Shown in pieces: positions 17,064 through 27,120 of a DNA stretch of 64,000 bases (positions are counted from its first letter, which is position 1; each line of letters starts with the position of its first letter). The DNA is from Alphaproteobacteria bacterium (GTDB lineage Bacteria; Pseudomonadota; Alphaproteobacteria; Micropepsales; Micropepsaceae): NCBI GenBank assembly GCA_016124635.1, contig WGNJ01000012.1:105045-169044 (forward strand), read 5' to 3'. The notes beneath the pieces were generated by a model. That model worked only from the letters and a program-made list of their open reading frames with translations, searched no databases and had not been told where the DNA came from. The position numbers and the translations under genes were made by a program.

Positions 17064-19076
17064 ATGCCGCAGCGCCAAAGGCTCACTGAGAGAGGGTTCG
17101 GCGCGCGCTATGCTCTGCTCGGGACATCTGTTGCCTTCTGCTTGGCGATCGTCGCGCCCGCGCGCGCGGAAGACGACGTCGATCCGTTCTCGCTCTCGCC
17201 GGAACAGCTCTTCGACGCGACGGTGATGTCCGTTTCGAAAAAGGATGAGACCGTCGCGACCTCGCCGGCCGCGGTCTTCGTGTTGACGAACGAAGACATC
17301 AAGCGCTCCGGCGCGACCTCGATACCCGAAGCGTTGCGTCTCGTGCCTGGCGTTCAGGTGGCGCGCACGGGCAACGCGGGTTGGGCGATCAGCGTTCGCG
17401 GCTTCAACAATGGCCTCGCCAACAAGCTGCTCGTACTCATCGACGGCCGGGAGGTGTACGACGCGCTCTTCTCAGGCGTCTATTGGGACATCCAAGACAC
17501 GCCCCTTGCCGACGTTGAACGCATCGAAGTTATTCGCGGGCCCGGCGCCAGTCTTTGGGGCGCGAACGCCGTCAACGGCGTCATCAACGTCATCACCAAG
17601 TCGGCGGCATCGACGCAAGGTACGCTGCTCAGCGTCACCGCTGGCAACGAAGAACGCGATATCGTCACGGGGCGTTTTGGCGCCAAAACCGACAACGTGT
17701 CTTGGCGTCTCTATGCCAAATACTTCGATCGCGACGCGCAAGAAACGTCGCAAGGAACCGGCGCACACGACGATTGGCACGCGTTGCGAGGCGGCTTTCG
17801 CGCCGATTGGGACGAAGACAGCAGCGGCAACCGCTTCACGCTGCAAGGCGACGTCTACTCGAGCGACACGGCCGGGATTCGCTCCGTTCCGGAGCTGACG
17901 CCGCCTTACGCGGTAACGATACAAGACGACATCTCGGCGCGCGGGGGCAACGTGTTGGCCCGCTGGACGCGGGATTTGGACGAGGGAGCGAGCTTGAGCG
18001 TTCAAGCTTACGTCGACCTGCTCTCGCGCGAGCAATTCTCGCTCGACAACGATCGCAGCGTCTTCGACATCGAGGCGCAATACAATCTCCCCTCGCTGGG
18101 CGCTCACGAGATCATCACCGGCCTGCACTATCGCTATTCGCGGGAAGAGTTGACGGCAAGCCCGATCATCACCTTCACGAACTCGACGCGCGACGACCAG
18201 CTCATCAGCGGATTCATCCAGGACAAGATCACGCTCGAACCGAAGCGTTGGTTTCTCACTCTCGGCTCCAAGTTCGAGCACAACGATTATTCCGGCTTCG
18301 AGATGCAGCCCTCGGCCCGGCTGCAGTGGCAAGGGGACGGACAAATGGCCTGGGGCGCCGTCTCGCGGGCTGTGCGCACGCCGAGCATGCTCGAGCACAA
18401 TCTGAACGCGGTGACCGGCGTCATCCCGCCGGGCGTTTTCCCTGTGCCGGTTAGTGTGGAGCTGACGCCAAGTCCGGGCTTCGACAGCGAAGAGCTGATC
18501 GCCTACGAACTCGGCTACCGGCGCGAGCTGACGCAAGGCTTGCAAATGGATCTGGCGGCCTTCTTCAACGACTACGATAAGCTGGCGACCTATACCTTGG
18601 CGCCGTCCTTCGTCGACTCGCCGCCGCTGCACCTCGTTCTGCCCATCGTCACCACCAACGACACGAAGGGTGAAACCTACGGCTTCGAACTCGTGCTCAA
18701 CTGGCGCGCGGCGGACAATCTCAATCTGTCGGCCGCCTACAGTCTCCTCGAAATCGATCTGCACGGGCCGCCCAGCGATCAGGCGATTGCCTCCGAGGCG
18801 GGCGAGGGTCAGTCGCCCGAGCAGCAGTTCAACCTGCGTGCGTTGTGGGACGTGACCAACAAGCTCGCGTTCGACACGACGCTCTACTACGTCGACGCGT
18901 TGCCGTCTCTGGGTATCGACTCCTACTGGCGGTACGATACACGGCTCGGTTGGCACGTCGCGGATGGTGTGGAACTGGAGCTGGTCGGACAGGATCTGTT
19001 CGATGACGCACACCCTGAATTCGGCGGCACGCAAATTCAGCGCAGCATTTATGCGCGCATGACGTGGCGCTCATGA
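17064..19076 (+). CDS. TonB-dependent outer membrane receptor
   Basis: The 670-residue protein carries a signal peptide (cleavage near APARA, residue 34), a plug domain (about 50-170: SPAAVFVLTNEDIKRSGA, IPEALRLVPGVQV, SVRGFN, VERIEVIRGPGASLWGANAVNGVINVITK) and a beta-barrel ending in YARMTWRS with a terminal aromatic-rich strand. It resembles the vitamin B12/catecholate class of receptor. The ligand is not readable. It opens a five-gene unit in which every junction overlaps or nearly touches: the next start (19073) lies within its stop as ATGA. A TTGACA at 16970 could be a -35 element but no good -10 follows. Confidence 0.9.
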   Translation: MPQRQRLTERGFGARYALLGTSVAFCLAIVAPARAEDDVDPFSLSPEQLFDATVMSVSKKDETVATSPAAVFVLTNEDIKRSGATSIPEALRLVPGVQVARTGNAGWAISVRGFNNGLANKLLVLIDGREVYDALFSGVYWDIQDTPLADVERIEVIRGPGASLWGANAVNGVINVITKSAASTQGTLLSVTAGNEERDIVTGRFGAKTDNVSWRLYAKYFDRDAQETSQGTGAHDDWHALRGGFRADWDEDSSGNRFTLQGDVYSSDTAGIRSVPELTPPYAVTIQDDISARGGNVLARWTRDLDEGASLSVQAYVDLLSREQFSLDNDRSVFDIEAQYNLPSLGAHEIITGLHYRYSREELTASPIITFTNSTRDDQLISGFIQDKITLEPKRWFLTLGSKFEHNDYSGFEMQPSARLQWQGDGQMAWGAVSRAVRTPSMLEHNLNAVTGVIPPGVFPVPVSVELTPSPGFDSEELIAYELGYRRELTQGLQMDLAAFFNDYDKLATYTLAPSFVDSPPLHLVLPIVTTNDTKGETYGFELVLNWRAADNLNLSAAYSLLEIDLHGPPSDQAIASEAGEGQSPEQQFNLRALWDVTNKLAFDTTLYYVDALPSLGIDSYWRYDTRLGWHVADGVELELVGQDLFDDAHPEFGGTQIQRSIYARMTWRS

Positions 19077-19627
19077 GGCACACGGCGCGCATACTGCTGA
19101 TCGGTGCGTTCGGCGCGATGCTGGCGGCGTGGGCTCATGCCGACGAAAACGTGCAGCTCATCGAGCAAAAGATCAAAGCCGGCCTGATTTACAACTTCCT
19201 CAAATATACGCAGTGGCCGCTGGGTTCCCGGCAAATCACGGGACCGATTGTCGTCTGTATGCTCGGCGGCGATGCTTTCGACGGGAATCTCCAACCGATT
19301 GCCGGACGGACCGTCAACGAGCGTGCGATCGAATTGCACGAAGTGGCGAGCGCTGCCGAAGCCGCGCCTTGCGCGCTGCTCGTCGTGAATTCCGCGCGCC
19401 AATCGGACTGGCCGCAGCTCAAAACCGCGCTCGCCAACCAAAGCATCATGACCGTCAGCGATTTCGACGGCTTTGCGACTCAAGGTGGGATGATCGAATT
19501 CACGCACGAGGACAATCGCGTCGGCGTCACGATCAATGCCGACGCCGTTGCAACGGCTCATTTGGTGGTCCAGGACCGCCTGTTGAAGCTTGCGAGCGCC
19601 GTGCGCTCTGGTGGCAGCGGACCTTAG
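19073..19627 (+). CDS. YfiR-like periplasmic protein (DUF4154)
   Basis: The 184-residue product has a Sec signal (cleavage near AHA, residue 23) and the DUF4154/YfiR layout: IKAGLIYNFLKYTQWP, VVCMLGGDAFDG, AAPCALLVVNSA, then IMTVSDFDGFATQGGMIEFTHEDNRVG and NADAV..LVVQDRLLKLAS. YfiR of Pseudomonas is a periplasmic repressor of a membrane signalling enzyme. Here the following gene is a membrane histidine kinase, so I infer it modulates that kinase rather than a cyclase. The start at 19073 is chosen because it forms an ATGA overlap with the receptor stop; 19064 is possible. Confidence 0.88.
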   Translation: MRHTARILLIGAFGAMLAAWAHADENVQLIEQKIKAGLIYNFLKYTQWPLGSRQITGPIVVCMLGGDAFDGNLQPIAGRTVNERAIELHEVASAAEAAPCALLVVNSARQSDWPQLKTALANQSIMTVSDFDGFATQGGMIEFTHEDNRVGVTINADAVATAHLVVQDRLLKLASAVRSGGSGP

Positions 19628-19629
19628 CC

Positions 19630-22005
19630 ATGCGCGCGCCGAACCTGTCCATCCGTGGCATGCTGCTGCTCACCGTTGGTGGGCTCACGGCGTTGATCGC
19701 GTTGTTTGCAGCGTATGACGTCTACGAGAACGGTCGTCGCTTGGTTCGCATCGAATCATTGCGTGATGCATCCGTTCTCGGAGACCAAATCTTCGATGCG
19801 GTCGACAAGCTCGCGGTCGAACGCGACGTGGCTCTTTCGATGCTGCAGTCGACGGACAAGGACGTCATTCAGGACCTTAAGCCCCGCCTTTTGGAGACCC
19901 GCAAGGCCGCGGATCTCGCGATGGCGGCCACGGTCGAAGGTCTCAAGCGCTACGCGTTCGCGGAGCTCGTCGACTTGCGTGATCGATCGCTTAAACGCCT
20001 CGCTGCGATTAAGGCGCTGCGTGCTCAGGTCGACCGCGATGCTGGCTTGGCGAAGGCGGCGCGTGACCACGCATTACCGGGCAAATGGTCCGGCGAGGTA
20101 TCGGCGCTCATCGCCGACACTGATGGGCTTTGGGTCGCTTTCCTCAAGCACTTTACCGACATTGATCCGATCGTTTCGCAGCACCTCCGTATCAAACACC
20201 TCCTGCGCGAGATCATCGAATACAGCGGCCGCGAGCGCTCGCAGATCGGTCAGTTGATCACCGAAAACGTCGGCCCGACGCCCGCCCAAGTGGCGGCGCT
20301 GCTCCGCGGCAAGGGCGCCATCGATCTGAGCTGGCAAATGTCACGCGTAATCGCCGAACAGAGCGGCCTCTACAAGTCGATAGCGCCTGCCTTCGTCGAC
20401 GCGCGAAGCCATTACGACACCATGCACGAAATGATCCAGGACATGTTTTACGTGCCTGGTGCTCGTCACGGCGCGGCCTATCCAATAAGCGTTGCGCTTT
20501 GGTTTGAGCTATCGACCGAAGCATCCGACTCGCTCGCCGCGTTGCGCGACGCCACGATTCGCGAGGCCCGCAAATACACGGACAATCTGATGGCCGCGTC
20601 GCGGGCGTCGATCGTCTTTTGGGCCGCTGTTCTCGCCGCCGCCCTTGCGCTGTGCGCCTACAGCTTTTGGGTGATCGTCCGCCGCGTCATCAATCCGATC
20701 AATCGGATGATCGAAGCCCTGCTTGCCGCGGCCCGCGGAGAAACCGTCCAATTCGACGTGGGCGAGGGCCGCGATGACGAGATCGGCAAGCTTGGCGATG
20801 TCTTGCACGCTTTCCATACGAATGCCGAAGAGATCAAGACGGCGGCAACGAAATTGGAACGCAGCGAAAGCAGGCTACGCGCGGTCGTCGATCACACGAT
20901 TGACGGCATGATCACGATCGACGCGACCGGCGCGATCATTAGCTTCAATCCGGCCTGCGAAGGGCTCTTCGGCTACGGCGCGGAAGAGGCGATAGGCCAG
21001 GATGTTCGCATGCTCGTGCCGGAAAACGAGCAGGCCGTCTTGAACGCGTATTTCCTAAGCTCGATTGAGACAGCCTCCGGATACGGCGAGGTCCCGCCAA
21101 GCCGTGAGCTACACGGCAGGCGAAAGAATGGCACGATCGTTCCGATCGAATTGACGCTCAGCCCCTATCGCTTCGACGGGCGCCAGAAGTTCTCGGCCAT
21201 CATTCGTGATATTACGCGCCGTAAGGAGGCAGAGCATGAGCTCGCGCAGCATACCCGCGCGCTCGAGCGCAGCAACAAAGAACTCGATGACTTCGCCTAC
21301 ATCGCCTCGCACGATCTTAAGGAGCCGCTCCGCGGCATACACAATCACTCGCGCTTTCTCCTCGAGGACAATGGGGAGAAGTTGGACGAGGAGAGCGTCG
21401 GCCGCCTCAGCCGTCTTGTTTTCCTCAGCCAGCGCATGGAGCGGCTGGTCAACGACCTGCTTTATTTCTCGCGCCTCGGGCGGCAAGAACTCGCCATCCA
21501 ACCGACTGATGTTGTTGGCGTCGTCACCGATATCGAATCGACGCTGGAGCTCTTCCTGAGCGAGCACAACGCGAAGATCGTCGTTGGAACGGAGTTGCCA
21601 AAGATTGTTTGCGACAAGACCCGTGTGACCGAGCTCTTCCGCAATTTGATTACCAACGCGGTCAAATACAACGATGCCCCCGAAAAGGTGGTCGAAGTGG
21701 GTTGGAAGGCCGCACATCCGACGATGGAAGGCGCTACGGCGCGCAACGTCTTCTACGTGAAGGACAACGGTCGCGGTATCGATCGCGAGTTTCACACCGA
21801 AATCTTTCGGATCTTCAAGCGTCTGCAAGCCGCATCGGAAAAGGAAGAAGGCACGGGCGTCGGCCTGACCTTCGTCAAAAAGATCGTCGAGCGGCACGGC
21901 GGGCGTATCTGGCTCGAATCGGAACTTGGGAAGGGCACGACCTTCTACTTCACTTTGGAGGCGACACGCGATGAACGAGATAGCGACGCACAAGCTGCTG
22001 CCTAG
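19630..22005 (+). CDS. Membrane sensor histidine kinase with HAMP and PAS domains
   Basis: The 791-residue kinase starts 2 bases after the YfiR-like gene; the longer open frame upstream is out of phase with that gene and not coding. Order: TM1 (about 10-30), a helical extracytoplasmic domain of about 300 residues resembling NIT-type sensors, TM2 (about 330-350), HAMP (INPINRMIEALLAAA), PAS (about 420-535), HisKA with His561 in ASHDLKEPLR, and HATPase with NLITNAVKYN, DNGRGID and GTGVGLTFV. The H-box is of the phytochrome-kinase type, which usually pairs with single-domain receivers such as the next gene. The 3' end overlaps that gene by 35 bases. Confidence 0.92.
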   Translation: MRAPNLSIRGMLLLTVGGLTALIALFAAYDVYENGRRLVRIESLRDASVLGDQIFDAVDKLAVERDVALSMLQSTDKDVIQDLKPRLLETRKAADLAMAATVEGLKRYAFAELVDLRDRSLKRLAAIKALRAQVDRDAGLAKAARDHALPGKWSGEVSALIADTDGLWVAFLKHFTDIDPIVSQHLRIKHLLREIIEYSGRERSQIGQLITENVGPTPAQVAALLRGKGAIDLSWQMSRVIAEQSGLYKSIAPAFVDARSHYDTMHEMIQDMFYVPGARHGAAYPISVALWFELSTEASDSLAALRDATIREARKYTDNLMAASRASIVFWAAVLAAALALCAYSFWVIVRRVINPINRMIEALLAAARGETVQFDVGEGRDDEIGKLGDVLHAFHTNAEEIKTAATKLERSESRLRAVVDHTIDGMITIDATGAIISFNPACEGLFGYGAEEAIGQDVRMLVPENEQAVLNAYFLSSIETASGYGEVPPSRELHGRRKNGTIVPIELTLSPYRFDGRQKFSAIIRDITRRKEAEHELAQHTRALERSNKELDDFAYIASHDLKEPLRGIHNHSRFLLEDNGEKLDEESVGRLSRLVFLSQRMERLVNDLLYFSRLGRQELAIQPTDVVGVVTDIESTLELFLSEHNAKIVVGTELPKIVCDKTRVTELFRNLITNAVKYNDAPEKVVEVGWKAAHPTMEGATARNVFYVKDNGRGIDREFHTEIFRIFKRLQAASEKEEGTGVGLTFVKKIVERHGGRIWLESELGKGTTFYFTLEATRDERDSDAQAAA

Positions 22006-22429
22006 TACGCAACCGATATTGATCGTCGAGGACAGCCCTGACGACTTCGAAGCGACCAAGCGCGCCTTCAGCAAGGCCAATTTGCGCAATGAGATCACCC
22101 ATTGCGAGTCCGGCGAGGCGGCGCTGTCCTACCTGCGCGGCGAAACGAACGCAAAGCCGGGCATCATTCTGCTCGACCTAAACATGCCGGGCCTCGACGG
22201 CCGCAAAACGCTCGAGATCATCAAGAACTCGGAAGAGCTCAAAAAGATCCCGATCGTCATTCTGACAACCTCGAACGACGAACGCGACGTACAAGCCTGC
22301 TATGCGCTGGGCGCGAATACTTACATCCAAAAGCCGGTGGACTTTGATGGTCTGATTGCCGCGATCCGCCGCTTGAAAGAGTATTGGTTCGAGATCGCCT
22401 TGCTACCGAAGGAAGGCGAGCGTGAGTAG
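21971..22429 (+). CDS. Single-domain response regulator (Rcp1-like)
   Basis: The 152-residue protein is only a receiver domain: acidic pair in IVEDSPDD, phospho-acceptor Asp69 in ILLDLNMPG, the Thr/Ser switch in VILTTS and Lys in IQKPVDF. It has no output domain, as in Rcp1-type partners of phytochrome-class kinases. The start lies inside the last codons of the preceding kinase gene, and an 8-base overlap joins it to the hybrid kinase. I infer a phospho-relay or shuttle between the two kinases or to an unlinked target. Confidence 0.93.
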   Translation: MNEIATHKLLPSTQPILIVEDSPDDFEATKRAFSKANLRNEITHCESGEAALSYLRGETNAKPGIILLDLNMPGLDGRKTLEIIKNSEELKKIPIVILTTSNDERDVQACYALGANTYIQKPVDFDGLIAAIRRLKEYWFEIALLPKEGERE

Positions 22430-24602
22430 CGCAGTCAAAATACTGATCATCGACGACAGCCCCGACGATCAACTGATCTATCGTCGGGCCTTGTCGAAGG
22501 CCGCCGACACGAAATACGAGGTTATCGAGGCGGAGGACGGCGACCGCGGTCTTGAGCGGGTGGAAGCCGATCGCCCGGATTGTGTCCTGCTCGATTATTC
22601 GTTGCCCGGCCGCAACGGCATCGAGGTCTTGAAGAGGCTGCGCCAGAAGCACCCGTACATTCCGGTCGCGATGTTGACCGGACAAGGCAACGAAACCGTT
22701 GCCGTTGCGGCGATGCACGAGGGCGCTCAGAACTATATTTCGAAATCGTCGATCACGCCGACGTCGATCGAGCGTTTGATCAGCGTTTCTATCGAACATT
22801 GCGGCATGCAGAAGCGCATCCACGAGCAGCGCGCGTCGCTCGAAGCCGCCAACAAGTCGCTTGAGGCCGAGATCGTCACGCGCCGTCATGCGGAGAAGGC
22901 GACCGAAGCGCAGCTTGAGCGCCTGAGCCTCCTCCATCACATCACCCGAGCCATCGGCGAGCGCCAGGATATCGACAGTATTTTCCAGGTCGTCGTGCGC
23001 AACCTTGAAGATCGGCTCTCGGTCGAGTTTGCTTGCCTCTGCCTGTATGACCGGACTGAGGAGACGCTTCGGCTTGCCCGTGTCGGCTTGAAAAACGACG
23101 GTCTCGCGCGTGAGCTTCTTTCAGCAGACGCCGCACGCTTGAGCGTCAAGGAGAACGGTCTCAATCGCTGCGTGCACGGTGAGTTCGTCTATGAACCCGA
23201 CATTTCCGACAGCGCCTTCCCCTTTCATCGAACATTGGCGCATGCAGGTTTGAAGTCCCTTGTTTTGGCGCCGCTGCAGGTCGAAAACCAAAACGTCGGC
23301 GTTCTTATCCTTGCCCGCACGAAGCTCCACGGTTTCAACGAAGACGAATGCGATTTCGTCCGCCAACTGACGGAACACGTCGCGTTGGCCGCGCACCACG
23401 TCCAGCTCTACGAGGCGTTGCAGCAAGCGTACGACAAACTGAGGCAGACTCAACAAGCCGTCATGCAGCATGAGCGCTTGCGCGCTGTCGGCCAGATGGC
23501 GAGCGGAATCGCTCACGACATCAACAACGCGCTCTCGCCCGTCGCCCTCTATACGCAGGCACTGCTCGATAGCGAACGCAACTTGAGCCCTCGTGCGCGC
23601 GGTTATCTTGAAACGACCCAGCGCGCGATCGAGGACGTAGCGCATACCGTCGCCCGGTTGCGCGACTTCTATCGCCAGCGTGAAGTCCAGTCGGCTCTCG
23701 CCCCGGTGCAGCTGAACCAACTGACGCAACATGCCGTTGATCTGACCCGCGCGCGTTGGTTCGACATGTCCCAGCAACGCGGCGTCGTCATTGACGTTAA
23801 GACGGACGTGATGCCGGAGCTACCGGTCGTCATGGGAACCGAAAGCGAGATACGCGAAGCGTTGGTCAATCTGATCTTGAACGCCGTGGACGCAATGCCC
23901 GACGGCGGCACAGTGACCGTTCGCACGAAGACCGGTCACAACAAGGAAGGCAAGCGCGCTGTGCGAGTGGAGGTTGCCGACACTGGCGCCGGCATGAGCG
24001 AAGAGACGCGTCGCCACTGCCTCGAGCCGTTCTTCACCACGAAGGGAGAGCGCGGCACCGGTCTCGGCCTAGCCATGGTCTACGGCATCGCGCAGCGCCA
24101 TGGGGCGCAGATCGAGATCGACAGCGAGGTCGGTAAAGGCACGACCGTCTCGATGGTATTCCCAACGCCGGAGACGCCGGTTTCCGCGAGTGAGAAGGCG
24201 GAACAGGCGGTGGCAGGCGACGCCAAACTGCGCTTGCTCCTGGTTGACGACGATCCGCTGGTTCTTCAGTCGTTGCGGGCAACACTTGAAATTGATGGCC
24301 ACACCGTGATCGCCGCCAACGACGGCCAATCGGGTATCGACGCGTTTCGTTCGGCGGTTGAGAGTGGCGAAAAGTTCGACGCCGTCATTACCGACCTCGG
24401 CATGCCGCACGTCGACGGTCGAAAAGTCGCCGCAACCGTGAAGCAACTGTCGCCGAAGACGCCTGTTGTGCTGCTCACCGGTTGGGGCCAAAGCCTCGCG
24501 ACGAGCGACGATGCGCCGGCGCACGTCGACGCTATCTTGGGCAAACCGCCGAAGCTCCGCGACTTGCGCAAGGCCATGGGCGAACTCTGCAAGGCGCAGT
24601 AG
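22422..24602 (+). CDS. Hybrid protein: receiver - GAF - histidine kinase - receiver
   Basis: The 726-residue protein starts with GTG at 22422 behind GGAAGGCGAG. Order: REC (about 5-125, Asp58 in CVLLDYSLPG), a coiled linker (about 125-180), GAF (about 180-320, FACLCLYDRTEE), HisKA with His365 in GIAHDINNAL, HATPase (NLILNAVDAMPDGG, ADTGAGM, GTGLGLAMVYG), and a C-terminal REC (about 605-725, Asp658 in AVITDLGMPH). It has no membrane segment, so it is cytoplasmic. The N-terminal receiver is the natural acceptor from the upstream kinase. No DNA-binding or cyclase output is present in the operon, so the final output lies elsewhere. Confidence 0.92.
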   Translation: MSSAVKILIIDDSPDDQLIYRRALSKAADTKYEVIEAEDGDRGLERVEADRPDCVLLDYSLPGRNGIEVLKRLRQKHPYIPVAMLTGQGNETVAVAAMHEGAQNYISKSSITPTSIERLISVSIEHCGMQKRIHEQRASLEAANKSLEAEIVTRRHAEKATEAQLERLSLLHHITRAIGERQDIDSIFQVVVRNLEDRLSVEFACLCLYDRTEETLRLARVGLKNDGLARELLSADAARLSVKENGLNRCVHGEFVYEPDISDSAFPFHRTLAHAGLKSLVLAPLQVENQNVGVLILARTKLHGFNEDECDFVRQLTEHVALAAHHVQLYEALQQAYDKLRQTQQAVMQHERLRAVGQMASGIAHDINNALSPVALYTQALLDSERNLSPRARGYLETTQRAIEDVAHTVARLRDFYRQREVQSALAPVQLNQLTQHAVDLTRARWFDMSQQRGVVIDVKTDVMPELPVVMGTESEIREALVNLILNAVDAMPDGGTVTVRTKTGHNKEGKRAVRVEVADTGAGMSEETRRHCLEPFFTTKGERGTGLGLAMVYGIAQRHGAQIEIDSEVGKGTTVSMVFPTPETPVSASEKAEQAVAGDAKLRLLLVDDDPLVLQSLRATLEIDGHTVIAANDGQSGIDAFRSAVESGEKFDAVITDLGMPHVDGRKVAATVKQLSPKTPVVLLTGWGQSLATSDDAPAHVDAILGKPPKLRDLRKAMGELCKAQ

Positions 24603-24785
24603 CTCCCCCAGGCATTAGCGCTGGAGAAACGTGCGACAATAGGCTGAAATTTAGGCCTTTGCGTATGTTTCGCACAACGGCAGGCGAACGAACAAAAGCG
24701 CTCCCGTCTCTTGGGTGATCGTGCAATCGTTTCGCGCGTGCCAATCCGAAACGCGATCGTAAACGCTCGCCGCAGCGCACTCTGA

Positions 24786-26099
<1,314 letters not shown>

Positions 26100-26103
26100 G
26101 CCC

Positions 26104-27117
26104 ATGGCGACGATGAACATGATACAGGCGTTGAACTCCGCCATGGACGCGATGCTGACCAAGAACGCGGACGTCCTCATCTTCGGTGAGGATGTCGGCT
26201 ATTTCGGCGGCGTCTTCCGGGCGACCGACGGCTTGCAGAAGAAGCACGGCAGGCAGCGTTGTTTCGACTCGCCGATCGGCGAAGCTGGCATCGTGGCAAC
26301 AGCGATCGGTATGGCCGCCTACGGCTTGAAGCCGGTGATCGAGATCCAATTCGCCGACTATATCTATCCGGCATACGACCAGATCGTGTCCGCCGCCGCG
26401 CGTCTGCGTTATCGTTCGGCAGGCGACTTCACTTGTCCGCTTACGCTGCGGTCGCCATACGGCGGCGGTATCTTTGGCGGACAGACGCACAGCCAGAGCC
26501 CCGAGGCGCTCTTCACCCATGTTTGCGGCATCAAAACGGTGATCCCATCGAATCCGTATGACGCCAAGGGTCTCTTGATCAGCGCAATTGAAGACGCGGA
26601 TCCGGTGATGTTCTTTGAGCCGAAGCGCATCTACAACGGCCCCTTCGACGGCCACCACGACAAGCCGGTGCAGCCATGGTCCAAGCATCCGTTGAGCGAT
26701 GTTCCGGACGGCTATTATACGGTGCCGCTTGGCAAGGCCGGTATCGCGCGCGAGGGCAACGACCTGACCGTGCTTGCTTACGGCACGATGGTTCACGTCG
26801 CGTTGGCCGCGGCGCAAGAGACGGGCATCGATGCGGAGATCGTCGACCTGCGGACGCTTATTCCCGTCGACATCGAGACCATCACGCAATCGATCGAAAA
26901 GACCGGCCGCTGCGTCATCGTCCACGAGGCGACACGCACGAGCGGCTTCGGCGCGGAGTTGACTGCTTTGGTCCAGGAAAACTGTTTTTATCACCTCGAG
27001 GCGCCGATCGAGCGCGTGACCGGTTGGGACACGCCCTATCCGCACGCCTTCGAATGGCAGTATTTTCCGGGTCCGGATCGAGTCGCAGACGCCATGCGCC
27101 GCGCCATGGAGGCTTGA
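26104..27117 (+). CDS. bkdA2: Branched-chain 2-oxoacid dehydrogenase E1 beta
   Basis: The 337-residue subunit follows E1 alpha after 4 bases. It shows the transketolase-like pyrimidine domain (LIFGEDVGYFGGVFRAT, FDSPIGEAGIVATAIGMA, IEIQFADYIYPAYDQI, RSPYGGGIFGGQTHSQSPEA) and the C-terminal transketolase domain (LTVLAYGTMVHVALAA, DLRTLIPVDIETI). Length and motifs are normal for the family. It completes the E1 heterotetramer. Confidence 0.93.
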   Translation: MATMNMIQALNSAMDAMLTKNADVLIFGEDVGYFGGVFRATDGLQKKHGRQRCFDSPIGEAGIVATAIGMAAYGLKPVIEIQFADYIYPAYDQIVSAAARLRYRSAGDFTCPLTLRSPYGGGIFGGQTHSQSPEALFTHVCGIKTVIPSNPYDAKGLLISAIEDADPVMFFEPKRIYNGPFDGHHDKPVQPWSKHPLSDVPDGYYTVPLGKAGIAREGNDLTVLAYGTMVHVALAAAQETGIDAEIVDLRTLIPVDIETITQSIEKTGRCVIVHEATRTSGFGAELTALVQENCFYHLEAPIERVTGWDTPYPHAFEWQYFPGPDRVADAMRRAMEA

Positions 27118-27120
27118 GGA

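Noticed and set aside
17472..19034. 520-codon minus-strand open frame inside the TonB receptor gene
   Set aside because: Shadow of the receptor coding strand, rich in Arg, Val and Gln without motifs.
19129..19629. N-terminal extension of the sensor kinase frame
   Set aside because: This stretch is out of phase with the YfiR-like gene, and the ATG at 19630 directly precedes a normal membrane segment.
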